NCBI GenBank assembly: GCA_947501115.1
Contig: CANMVX010000042.1
Location: 1 to 32,043, forward strand
Origin: Haliscomenobacteraceae bacterium
GTDB taxonomy: Bacteria; Bacteroidota; Bacteroidia; Chitinophagales; Saprospiraceae
Reading direction: 5' to 3'
DNA length: 32,043 bases
Shown here piece by piece: positions 1 through 8,023 of this stretch. A program made the translations under genes and the position numbers. Position 1 is the stretch's first letter, and each line of letters starts with the position of its first letter. Under the pieces are notes generated by a model. That model was given only the letters and a program-made list of their open reading frames with translations. It was not told the DNA's origin and did no database searches.

Positions 1-440
1 AACTGGGTCTTGAAAATGGGATAACCCAAATCGCCAGGAGTGAAATAATATTTTTCGAGATATTGAGGACCTTCCGGGATATGGTTTTTCCTATATTTCC
101 CTAAATAAGTTCCATCCCTGTCGTAAACAACCGCAGTATTGAAATACACGCCAGGTAAGGCTTCTTCAAAAAAGGGAACAACCAGTACAATACCCAATCG
201 CTTAGCCGCTTCCTGAAGCTTATCTGTAGAGGCATTGGGAAATTTTTGTGCGTACCCGTAGCTTTTAACATCTACATATTGGCAAAAATAAATGGCGTTA
301 AATAACTCCTGTAAGCAAACAATATTGGCTCCTAACCCTGCAGCTTCTTCGATTTGCTTTAGTGTCCTGTTCTCATTTTCCTGAATATCTACGCCGCAGG
401 CAGACTGAATCAATGCGAGTTTAATCTCTGTGTTATTCAT
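1..440 (-). CDS. aguB: N-carbamoylputrescine amidase (nitrilase superfamily), partial: C-terminal half outside window
   Basis: The product should hydrolyse N-carbamoylputrescine to putrescine, CO2 and ammonia in the cytoplasm. The ATG at 440 begins MNNTEIKLALIQSACG, and 146 codons are readable before the window edge. The nitrilase-fold catalytic Glu is E45 in CLQELFNAIYFCQ, and the catalytic Lys is K118 in KYRKNHIPEGP, followed by EKYYFTPGD, a string typical of AguB. The catalytic Cys would lie beyond the edge; family members are about 290 residues. It starts 2 bases after the agmatine deiminase stop, so it is the last visible gene of the long minus-strand operon. The neighbour makes its expected substrate. 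The family is firm; the exact substrate is inferred from the motif pattern plus context. Confidence 0.88.
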   Translation of the reverse strand, partial: MNNTEIKLALIQSACGVDIQENENRTLKQIEEAAGLGANIVCLQELFNAIYFCQYVDVKSYGYAQKFPNASTDKLQEAAKRLGIVLVVPFFEEALPGVYFNTAVVYDRDGTYLGKYRKNHIPEGPQYLEKYYFTPGDLGYPIFKTQ

Positions 441-442
441 TT

Positions 443-1687
443 TTAAAAGGGTTCATTTTGAGTAATACAATGCATGCCACCACCGCCCCAATGTAAGGCT
501 AAAGGGTTAATGGGGACTATTTTCTTATCGGGAAATGCTTTTTTGAAGGCAACCATTGCCGTTTCATCTGTTTCAAGGCCATAAAATGGCACAAGAACCA
601 GTTTGTTAATAATCACAAAATTCAGATAACTTGCAGCGGCAATCATTTTTTCAGGCTTGTCCCTAAATCCATATTTAATATCATTTTTGAAAGTCATGGA
701 TTGTAATATTTCATAAGTACCATCCCCCTTTTTCATTTCCGAAATTTGAGGTAGAACTAAAGGCAGAAAAATAATCCGAAATGGTTTTCCATCGGCATTT
801 CTGCTTCTTCTTAAAATAGTAAGATTTTCAGCTAATCGTGTGGCCGTCTCTTTTTCTATGAGATTTTCACTAAGAACATCGCCAAAGGCCATTAAGATAG
901 TGGAATCATTTACAAAACGGGCATATTCATCGACATGCCCATTGGTTGTCAGACAAGTGAAAAGGGAATCTCCCTGTTTAGTGACCAATGGACCATGTAA
1001 GGTAAAATCGTCGTCTCTCAGTCCTTTTTTAAACCAAATAAAGGAAGTCGCGCCTAAGATTTTCCTGTATTCTTCTTCAATTTGTTTTTTAGTAAGCTGA
1101 GGATTTCTCAGAAACTGCACACTTTCGGTTAACATGAGCACCCCTTTGCTATTGATTTCATTGTCGCCTCCCTCGGCAATCAGCGGGGAAGAATATATGG
1201 TCATTTTCAAGGATGCCGCTATCTTTTCATCTAATTTCTCATCCAAAATAGCCAATGGATCATTTTCGTCGGCATAACTCCAGGTATTGAAACTAAAATC
1301 TGCCATAGCTTTTTTCTTCAGTTTATTTATCAGGAATCTAGGCCCCATATCTCTCGTCCAGAATTCATTATATGGGAATAAAAGGAAAGATATCCTGGAA
1401 GAATCTATACTATACTTTTTACCTTTCATTAATATTTCCCTTTTGAGTGCCGTATCTGTTATCAACAAATTCAAATGCGCATAAGGTGTAATTTCTTTGA
1501 ACATTTGAAAAAGTACCTCTTCTATGGGAGCATCCAGCTTATGGGTATTCCTTGGCCATTGCATCCATACGGCTTTAGTAGGCTCATATTCTGCGGGTTG
1601 CCTGTAACCATGATCTGCATTAATCATTTGGTCTGAATTACAACCTAACGAGAAAAATAAAATCGTTATAATGCTTATCCATCTCAT
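443..1687 (-). CDS. aguA: Agmatine deiminase / PAD_porph-family deiminase with predicted lipoprotein signal
   Basis: The expected reaction is agmatine to N-carbamoylputrescine plus ammonia. Family hallmarks are all present: WTRDMGP (110-116), EGGD (172-175), HVDEYARF (251-258) and the catalytic Cys in GGGGMHCITQ (C407). I chose the ATG at 1687 because it is 11 bases behind the upstream stop and gives MRWISIITILFFSLGC, a signal peptide ending in a relaxed lipobox Cys (C16). A longer frame opens at 1753 but would overlap the upstream gene by 55 bases. That signal is odd, because AguA is normally cytoplasmic. A second oddity is roughly 24 extra residues between DDD (225-227) and HVDE, which are nearly adjacent in ordinary AguA. 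It could be an exported agmatine or peptidyl-arginine deiminase instead of a plain AguA. Confidence 0.85.
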   Translation of the reverse strand: MRWISIITILFFSLGCNSDQMINADHGYRQPAEYEPTKAVWMQWPRNTHKLDAPIEEVLFQMFKEITPYAHLNLLITDTALKREILMKGKKYSIDSSRISFLLFPYNEFWTRDMGPRFLINKLKKKAMADFSFNTWSYADENDPLAILDEKLDEKIAASLKMTIYSSPLIAEGGDNEINSKGVLMLTESVQFLRNPQLTKKQIEEEYRKILGATSFIWFKKGLRDDDFTLHGPLVTKQGDSLFTCLTTNGHVDEYARFVNDSTILMAFGDVLSENLIEKETATRLAENLTILRRSRNADGKPFRIIFLPLVLPQISEMKKGDGTYEILQSMTFKNDIKYGFRDKPEKMIAAASYLNFVIINKLVLVPFYGLETDETAMVAFKKAFPDKKIVPINPLALHWGGGGMHCITQNEPF

Positions 1688-1698
1688 TTTTAATGTAT

Positions 1699-3270
1699 TT
1701 AAAGGATTAATTTTCCACCTATATAAACCTTTTCTATTTTTATTTGATCCCAATCCTCCCAGGAAGATTGGAAAGGATTCTTATTTAAGACGATAAAATC
1801 AGCTAAAAAATGCGGGGCCATTTTCCCTTTTATATCCCCTGCCCCATCTGCTAAGGCGCCACCATAGGTATAAGCTATGAAGGCCTGCTCCATATTAATT
1901 TTTTCATTAGAATTATGTGTATATCCTTGTTCATCAACCCGTTGAACAGCATCTCTTATTCCTGACAAGGGTTTGAAATCTCTGACCACCGGGGCATCAG
2001 AGGAAAAAGCAAGCGTAACGCCTTCCTTTAGCAGGGTGTGATATGGATAAACGATTTGTTGATAATCCGTATCGAGATATTGCCTGAAATTGGGACCTAA
2101 TTCTCTCACAAAAGCAGGCTGACTGGCGCATATAATACCAAGTCGGTTCATTAGACTGATATGCCTGGCTTGGGGTAATCCGAGATGTTCAATTCGATGA
2201 ACCAACGAATGATTTACCTCTGTTTTTAATTTTTCATACACCGATAAAACCTGATCTATGGCTGCATCGCCGATGGCATGGGTGGCTATTTTCCAACCAT
2301 TTATCTGTCCTTTTACTGCAAGATTATAAAAATAATCGGTTGACATCCTTAACACCCCAAAATTATCAGATGCTTTATATGGTCTGAATACCGCGGCAGT
2401 CTGACCACTTAAACCGCCATCGGCGAAAAATTTCAAGGTATCCATTTGCAACTTTCCCGTACAACTATCTTTTGTTAAGTAAGGATTGGAAGGTTCGACA
2501 TCGGGCAGGTGAACCAAAAAAAGATTGACTCTTAACTTAAGTAAACCCTCTTTTTCCAATGTCTCATAAGCTACTCGTTGCGGGGTATAAATTTCAGGAT
2601 CTGTGATAGAGGTAATGCCCATTTCCAGGCATTTTTCCTGCGCCTCAAGGATCATTTTCTTATATTCGGCCGTAGTAATTTCAGGAATAAAAGGGGTCAT
2701 TAGTTTTATAGCCGCCTCATAAAGAATGCCATTTGGTTTCCCATTTTCAAAACGACCGATATGACCTCCCGCTGGATCTGCTGTATTTTCATCGATGCCA
2801 GCCAAACGCAAAGCAAAGGAATTAACCACAACAATATGAGCACAGGTGCGCATAACCTGACAAGGTCTGTCTGGAAAAAGAAGATCCAGGTCCTTACATG
2901 TGGGCAATGTCCCATTTTCCCATAACACCTCATTAAATCCACGTGCCAGAAGCCAATCTTTTGAGGTAGCATTTACGGCAAAATCATGCAATAAAGCCAG
3001 CATTTCTTCTTTAGAATACACGCCCCTTAAGTCGAGGGTATGGCCCAAAAGACTCCCCACTTTCCAAAGGTGAATATGAGCATCATTGAATCCAGGGAAA
3101 ACAAATCGCCCGTCAAGATCCACTTTTATGGCATGAGGAAAGGATAAAAGCAGCTCCTGATAGGTACCAAACGCCTCAAAGCGGTCATTTTCCACCACCA
3201 TGGCCTCACAATGATTATTTTTCCCGTCGAGGAGAAAGATTTTAGCATTATGAAATAGGTATGGATTCAT
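1699..3270 (-). CDS. Amidohydrolase family 3 metal-dependent hydrolase (YtcJ-like)
   Basis: This is a 523-residue TIM-barrel amidohydrolase of the usual YtcJ length. Visible metal-site elements are HIH (H65, H67), a Lys in the LKFFADGG motif (K280, the place of the carboxylated lysine), H331 in ATHAIGD, H362 in HRIEH and D425 in FSSDAPV. The C-terminal ADFIVLNKNPF segment is the small beta-sandwich typical of the family. There is no signal peptide, so it is cytoplasmic. Members cleave C-N bonds in varied amides and the substrate cannot be read here. It starts 9 bases after the second aminotransferase and ends 11 bases before the deiminase. Given this context, an N-acylated polyamine or a cyclic amide is a reasonable but untested guess. 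Confidence 0.85.
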   Translation of the reverse strand: MNPYLFHNAKIFLLDGKNNHCEAMVVENDRFEAFGTYQELLLSFPHAIKVDLDGRFVFPGFNDAHIHLWKVGSLLGHTLDLRGVYSKEEMLALLHDFAVNATSKDWLLARGFNEVLWENGTLPTCKDLDLLFPDRPCQVMRTCAHIVVVNSFALRLAGIDENTADPAGGHIGRFENGKPNGILYEAAIKLMTPFIPEITTAEYKKMILEAQEKCLEMGITSITDPEIYTPQRVAYETLEKEGLLKLRVNLFLVHLPDVEPSNPYLTKDSCTGKLQMDTLKFFADGGLSGQTAAVFRPYKASDNFGVLRMSTDYFYNLAVKGQINGWKIATHAIGDAAIDQVLSVYEKLKTEVNHSLVHRIEHLGLPQARHISLMNRLGIICASQPAFVRELGPNFRQYLDTDYQQIVYPYHTLLKEGVTLAFSSDAPVVRDFKPLSGIRDAVQRVDEQGYTHNSNEKINMEQAFIAYTYGGALADGAGDIKGKMAPHFLADFIVLNKNPFQSSWEDWDQIKIEKVYIGGKLIL

Positions 3271-3279
3271 GACAGAAAA

Positions 3280-4623
3280 TTAAACAATGGCAAATGATTT
3301 ATTGGCTATCGCATTTTCAAGAACGGACAGACCTTCTTCCAATTGATCATCGGTCATGACAATAGGAGGAAGCAAACGGATACAATTACTGTAGAGTCCC
3401 GCCCTTATCAAAATGATACCATTTGAAACGGCCTCCTTTATTATTTCCAGCGCGATGCCAGGATCTGGCTCTTTCGTTTTCTTATCTTTCACAAATTCCA
3501 CCAGACGCATAGCCCCCATACCTCTAACATCGCCAACACAAGGATATTTCGACACCCAGGGAGCCATTAAAGCTTCTATTTTTTCTCCAAAACGGGTTGA
3601 CTGTGACAAAAAAGCAGGGGACGATAATTGTTTAACTGCTTCAATGGCAGCCACTGCGGCCACCGGACTTCCACCATAAGTGCCGCCGACACCACCAAGA
3701 TGAACTGCATCCATTATTTCAGCCCTACCAATCGTTGCACTTATGGGCATACCAGCACCCATAGATTTCGCCAGAACGACCATATCGGGGATAACGCCAC
3801 TGTGTTCAATAGCACAAAAACGACCCGTTCTGCCTGAGCCGCATTGAACTTCATCGGCAATCATAATGGCTCCGGTACGGGTACAAATTTCCCTGATTTT
3901 TTGTAGAAATAAGGGAGGAACAGGAATAAATCCAGCTTCTCCGAGGACAGGTTCAATTAAAATAGCTGCTAAAGCCTCGGGATCTACCTGGGCAATCAGC
4001 GCATTTTCAAGTTGTTGAATAGAAAAATGAAGATACTCATCTTCTGTCATCCCCGCGGGAATTCTATATAGATTTGGAACGGGTAAGCGATAGATATCGG
4101 AAGACATACTGCCGAATCCTTTTTTAAATAAGCCATATTTACTGGTCAGGGATAAGGTCAGATGAGTTCTTCCGTGATAACCGCCTTCGAAGCAAATAAC
4201 AGCAGGTCTTTTTGTATAATAGCGGGCTATTTGAACGGCATTTTCAACTGCTTCGGACCCTGAACCTGCCAATAAGGTCTTTTTAGGAAAATCACCAGGG
4301 GTTACTTTATTCAATAACTCTGCTAATTCAACGTAAGGTTCAAAGGTGGTGACCAATGCACAGCTATGCAAATATTGATCAGCCTGTTTTTGAATGGCCT
4401 GCACCACTGCTTCCGGTCTATGACCCAGATTCAGCATGCCAATACCACCTGCAAAGTCAAGTAATTGATTCCCGTCCACATCCCAAACGAGCGCTCCCTG
4501 GGCTTTTTCGACCACTATTTCCGTAGATTTTGCCAAACCCGCAGGGGTAGCTGCCGTTCGCCGGGCAATAATTTCCTTTGCTTTAGGACCAGGAATCGAC
4601 GTAACTAAATTAATATTTTTCAT
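3280..4623 (-). CDS. Class III PLP aminotransferase (4-aminobutyrate or putrescine type), second copy
   Basis: The 447-residue protein is a fold-type I PLP enzyme. It has the phosphate-binding GSGSEAVENAV (120-130), the pyridine-N Asp in ADEVQCGSGRTG (D257) and the Schiff-base Lys in VVLAKSMGAGMP (K286), with GGTYGGSP near 320. The overall pattern follows GabT. It differs clearly from the other aminotransferase in the same operon (8020-9321), so it is not a recent duplication. Because that gene already supplies a GabT, this one may act on putrescine, beta-alanine or another omega-amine. It begins 10 bases after the GNAT gene and ends 9 bases before the amidohydrolase. The family is certain; the substrate is not. 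Confidence 0.88.
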   Translation of the reverse strand: MKNINLVTSIPGPKAKEIIARRTAATPAGLAKSTEIVVEKAQGALVWDVDGNQLLDFAGGIGMLNLGHRPEAVVQAIQKQADQYLHSCALVTTFEPYVELAELLNKVTPGDFPKKTLLAGSGSEAVENAVQIARYYTKRPAVICFEGGYHGRTHLTLSLTSKYGLFKKGFGSMSSDIYRLPVPNLYRIPAGMTEDEYLHFSIQQLENALIAQVDPEALAAILIEPVLGEAGFIPVPPLFLQKIREICTRTGAIMIADEVQCGSGRTGRFCAIEHSGVIPDMVVLAKSMGAGMPISATIGRAEIMDAVHLGGVGGTYGGSPVAAVAAIEAVKQLSSPAFLSQSTRFGEKIEALMAPWVSKYPCVGDVRGMGAMRLVEFVKDKKTKEPDPGIALEIIKEAVSNGIILIRAGLYSNCIRLLPPIVMTDDQLEEGLSVLENAIANKSFAIV

Positions 4624-4633
4624 TTTCCATCAT

Positions 4634-5257
4634 TTAAACTTCAACACTTGAGGGTAATACAAGCAAAACGCCGGCATTTCCGCAGGTTGGGTCTGATAAA
4701 TAATCGGTCATCAAAGAAACCATATTGAATCCAATTTTCTGTTGAACAGAAACCGTAGGATCCTTCAGGTCTCCATTTTTCAAAGCCAGATAATATTCCT
4801 CCAGGGAGTACTCTTTGGCATGTGCGGCAAAACCATTGAGCATGCCAACGGTAACCTGGCCTTCCAGTCCGAGCGTGTTTACCACTTTTTGTCGGGCGCT
4901 GTACAAGCGCCTAGCTATACCGAGCCCTCTGAATTCAGGAAACACGGCCATATCCATGCCATAAAGCCAATTTCCCTCTGGCTGATGGGTCCGCATGAAT
5001 CCATCGTCAAATAAATCAGCAAACCGATGCATTTCAGGGGATAAGGGATTAAAATGATATCGGATACTGGAAGTACTTCCAACTATTTTACCATCGATTT
5101 CAGCCACCCATTGCCCTTCAGGAAAAAGATCTGGATGAGAGGAAAAATGGATGGCCTTCATCCTTTCCTCAGGAATCAAATCGGGAAAAACCACCTCTTG
5201 AAGATGCGCCAATTGATCGGCATCTCTCTTTTCCATTTTCCTGATTAATATGTTCAT
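4634..5257 (-). CDS. GNAT-family N-acetyltransferase (stand-alone relative of GNAT-nitrilase fusion proteins)
   Basis: The 207-residue protein carries a GNAT fold. The N-terminal strand is NILIRKMEKRDADQL, and the acetyl-CoA pyrophosphate loop is R110-GLGIA in VFPEFRGLGIARRLYSARQ. The sequence style (MDMAVFPEFRGLGIARRLY, then VTVGMLNGFAAHA) recalls the N-terminal GNAT half of bacterial proteins that fuse GNAT to a nitrilase-like amidase. Here no nitrilase domain follows, but a separate nitrilase-superfamily gene closes the same operon. The acceptor could be agmatine, putrescine or an amino-acid intermediate; that is inference. It sits 10 bases from both neighbours. There is no signal peptide or membrane segment. 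Confidence 0.8.
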   Translation of the reverse strand: MNILIRKMEKRDADQLAHLQEVVFPDLIPEERMKAIHFSSHPDLFPEGQWVAEIDGKIVGSTSSIRYHFNPLSPEMHRFADLFDDGFMRTHQPEGNWLYGMDMAVFPEFRGLGIARRLYSARQKVVNTLGLEGQVTVGMLNGFAAHAKEYSLEEYYLALKNGDLKDPTVSVQQKIGFNMVSLMTDYLSDPTCGNAGVLLVLPSSVEV

Positions 5258-5267
5258 GAAATTTCTA

Positions 5268-6602
5268 TTATATTATAAAAGTCCAAAAGGCAACGACAAA
5301 ACTCGCAGCAGCCAGCAGAAATGCAATGATAGCATAAGGTAATTGGCTGAAAGAATGTGTCGTTGGTGAACATTCCGTACTGGATGCCGTCAATATTGTA
5401 CAATCGGAAAAAAAACTGGCATTACTACCAAATACTCCGGCGGAAAGGACAGAACCCACCATTAAAAATGGATTGATATTCAGAGCCAAACTTAAAGGAA
5501 TGACAATTGGTAAAGCCACCGTATATAAGCCCCAGGAGGAACAGGTGGTATAGGAAATGAAGGACAACAAGACAAATAAGCTGGCAGGTAACAAAAATGG
5601 AGGAAAATTTCCCTTTACCTCCGCTATCACGTAAGGCGTCAATCCCATTTCATCACCGATCGTCTTTAAAAAAAAGGAAAGGCTTAAAATGGCTAATGGC
5701 AAAATCATTTCCTTGAAACCTAGCAAAGCCTGATTACTGATATGGTCGTAAGTCATCACTTTTCTGAAAAAGTACCAGGCGATAGTTAAAACAAAGGCCA
5801 GAGCAGCTCCTTGCAGGGCATCGCCTTTCAATAGAAGAGTACCTCCGATAAGGACAAACATTGGAAAAATAAAATCGATAGGCTTAACCTTTGCTGGCTG
5901 TTTATGATTCAAATCTGTTGCGATATCCGCAGTAGATACAGCCATTTCCGCCGCTTTCATTTTACCGAACAGCGGAATGAATCCTAAAGCAACAAGAAAG
6001 GATACCAAAAGGGCGAAAAGTGCATAAAAATTATATGGAATGGTAGCGGCAAAGCCCCATAAACCTTGTCCAACTGGAACTAACTTATTGTCTTCCAATA
6101 ATTTGGAGGTAAATATGCCCCAGGTTGATAAAGGAATAATGGCACAGACTGGGGCAGCTGTCGTGTTAACCAAATAAGCAAGTAAAGGCCTTGAAATGCC
6201 AAATTTATCCGTGATATTCCTCATACTTACCCCTGTACTTAATGCACTAAGATAATCATCAGGAAAAACAAATAAGCCTGTAAACCAGGTGGTCATCAAT
6301 GCCGATTTCCGGGTTTTAATAAAACGCAACAGATAATTCCCAAAAGCGACGGCACTACCGCTGGCGACAATAAGTTGAATGAGCATTCCGTAAATGCCAC
6401 AAACTAAAATCACCCAGATTAGGGAAGGATTTGCCATGGTTTCTGAAAGTAAGGAAAGGAAATTCCCAGGGAATTGTTTCCAATCTATCATGATCGAACC
6501 AACGATGCAACCAATAAACAAAGATTCTAAAGACCTTCTGCTAAAGATGCCAAAAAGAACGACAATAAGAGGAGGCACGAGGCTTAATATTCCAAATTCC
6601 AT
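5268..6602 (-). CDS. NhaC-family cation/substrate antiporter (inner membrane)
   Basis: The 444-residue polytopic inner-membrane protein has about eleven to twelve hydrophobic segments. The N-terminus (ILSLVPPLIVVLFGIFSRRSLESLFIGCIVG) is the characteristic start of NhaC-type carriers, and TTCSSWGLYTVALPIVIPL matches the conserved late segment. Classical members exchange Na+ for H+; relatives exchange organic acids or are found with amino-acid catabolic genes. Its start overlaps the dehydrogenase stop by one base (TAATG), so it is translationally coupled into the polyamine/GABA operon. That placement makes uptake or exchange of an amine or carboxylate (agmatine, putrescine, GABA, succinate) as likely as pure sodium export. 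Family assignment is firm; the substrate is inference. Confidence 0.85.
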   Translation of the reverse strand: MEFGILSLVPPLIVVLFGIFSRRSLESLFIGCIVGSIMIDWKQFPGNFLSLLSETMANPSLIWVILVCGIYGMLIQLIVASGSAVAFGNYLLRFIKTRKSALMTTWFTGLFVFPDDYLSALSTGVSMRNITDKFGISRPLLAYLVNTTAAPVCAIIPLSTWGIFTSKLLEDNKLVPVGQGLWGFAATIPYNFYALFALLVSFLVALGFIPLFGKMKAAEMAVSTADIATDLNHKQPAKVKPIDFIFPMFVLIGGTLLLKGDALQGAALAFVLTIAWYFFRKVMTYDHISNQALLGFKEMILPLAILSLSFFLKTIGDEMGLTPYVIAEVKGNFPPFLLPASLFVLLSFISYTTCSSWGLYTVALPIVIPLSLALNINPFLMVGSVLSAGVFGSNASFFSDCTILTASSTECSPTTHSFSQLPYAIIAFLLAAASFVVAFWTFII

Positions 6603-8023
6603 TATAAATTTCCTATGCTAATGAGTTTTTTATCCATATATTCCAACAGTCCTTCTGCACCCGATTCATAACCGATGCCACTTTCTTTCCAGCCCCCAAA
6701 AGGAGCCTCTGTCGCTTGCGGCAACCATTCATTTACCCCAATGATACCCGCGTCGAGCTTTTCAGAGAAATAAATCGCTTTATTTAAATTTTCTGTCATC
6801 ACATAAGCTGCCAATCCAAAAGGGACATCGTTGGCCAGTTCAATGGCTTCATCTTCGGTTTCAAAAGGAGTAACTATCATCACAGGCCCAAAAACCTCGG
6901 CCTTTTGAAAATGATGATTTTTATTCGCTTCCATCAAGCATGGAGACATAAAGAAGCCTTTTCCTGGTAATTTTTCCCCACCACAATGAATTTTAGCCCC
7001 CTCCTCTTTTGCTTTTTCAATGAATTTTATCACACCTTCCCTGTGATTTCCATGGATGAGCGGCCCCATCTGAGTTGTTTCATCCAACCCATTTCCCACT
7101 TGAATCCTATTTATTTCCAGGGTTGCGGTGGCCACAAAATCATCAAAAATAGACTGATGAATAAAAAAACGCTGAGGAGCAATACAAACCTGGCCGGCAT
7201 TTCTAAATTTACCTTTGACACTTTCCTTTGCGGCATAGATCGGATCCATATCCTGACAAATGATAGCGGGAGCATTTCCCCCCATTTCCAACGCCAGACG
7301 GGTATTGGTTATATTTGAACCTTGAATAAGTAATTTACCAACTTCCGTACTTCCTGTAAAACTGATTTTCCTGACTTTGGGATGTTCAAGAAAAAGGGTA
7401 CCAGCTATTTTTGCCTCTCCATGCACAAAATTGGCAACCCCTTGTGGGATTCCAGCTTCATGCAAAGCCGACATAATATGCATGGCAGTCAAAGGGGTAT
7501 GTTCTGAAGAACGGGCAACGAGCGTACAACCAGCTGCTAAAATGGCCGCCCAGCAACGGGCGGGATTATAGGCAGGAAAATTCCAGGCAGTTATGGCACC
7601 CACCACACCTAATGGCTGATAAATGACGGACATCCGCTTATTTGTCCGAAAAGAAGGAATAGTTCGACCATAACATCGCTTCCCCTCCTCTGCAAACCAT
7701 TCAAAAAGGTTGGCCGCCACGCCAATTTCTGCTTTAGCCTCTGCTAAAGGTTTTCCTGATTCCAACACCATATCATGAGCAATCACCTCGATTTTTTCCC
7801 TGATAATCCGTGCCGTAGTTTTGAGTATTTCAGCCCTAAAGTAAGGCGATTTTGACTGCCAACTATCCCAGGATCGGATAGCCGCTGAAATAGCCAGGCG
7901 ATAATCATCGGCATTACCAAAAGGCAAATCAGCTATTTTCTCCTCCGACGCCGGATTGATTAACGGTTTGGTTTGATTAGACAACGCATCTACCCAATCG
8001 CCATTGATATAATTTTTTCTCAT
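6602..8023 (-). CDS. gabD: Succinate-semialdehyde dehydrogenase (NAD(P)+ aldehyde dehydrogenase family)
   Basis: It oxidises succinate semialdehyde to succinate, the last step of GABA breakdown. It may also oxidise 4-aminobutanal, since no other aldehyde dehydrogenase is in the operon. The 473-residue length fits the family. Catalytic residues are visible: oxyanion Asn N148 in AWNFPAYNP, general base E246 in LEMGGNAP and nucleophile C280 in NAGQVCIAPQR. The FTGSTEVGK loop (222-230) is the cofactor site. In the usual VVKPxExTP cofactor motif the Lys is replaced by Arg (R171 in VARSSEHTP), which may affect NADP+ preference. The start overlaps the aminotransferase stop by four bases (ATGA). It is cytoplasmic with no signal peptide. 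Confidence 0.87.
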   Translation of the reverse strand: MRKNYINGDWVDALSNQTKPLINPASEEKIADLPFGNADDYRLAISAAIRSWDSWQSKSPYFRAEILKTTARIIREKIEVIAHDMVLESGKPLAEAKAEIGVAANLFEWFAEEGKRCYGRTIPSFRTNKRMSVIYQPLGVVGAITAWNFPAYNPARCWAAILAAGCTLVARSSEHTPLTAMHIMSALHEAGIPQGVANFVHGEAKIAGTLFLEHPKVRKISFTGSTEVGKLLIQGSNITNTRLALEMGGNAPAIICQDMDPIYAAKESVKGKFRNAGQVCIAPQRFFIHQSIFDDFVATATLEINRIQVGNGLDETTQMGPLIHGNHREGVIKFIEKAKEEGAKIHCGGEKLPGKGFFMSPCLMEANKNHHFQKAEVFGPVMIVTPFETEDEAIELANDVPFGLAAYVMTENLNKAIYFSEKLDAGIIGVNEWLPQATEAPFGGWKESGIGYESGAEGLLEYMDKKLISIGNL

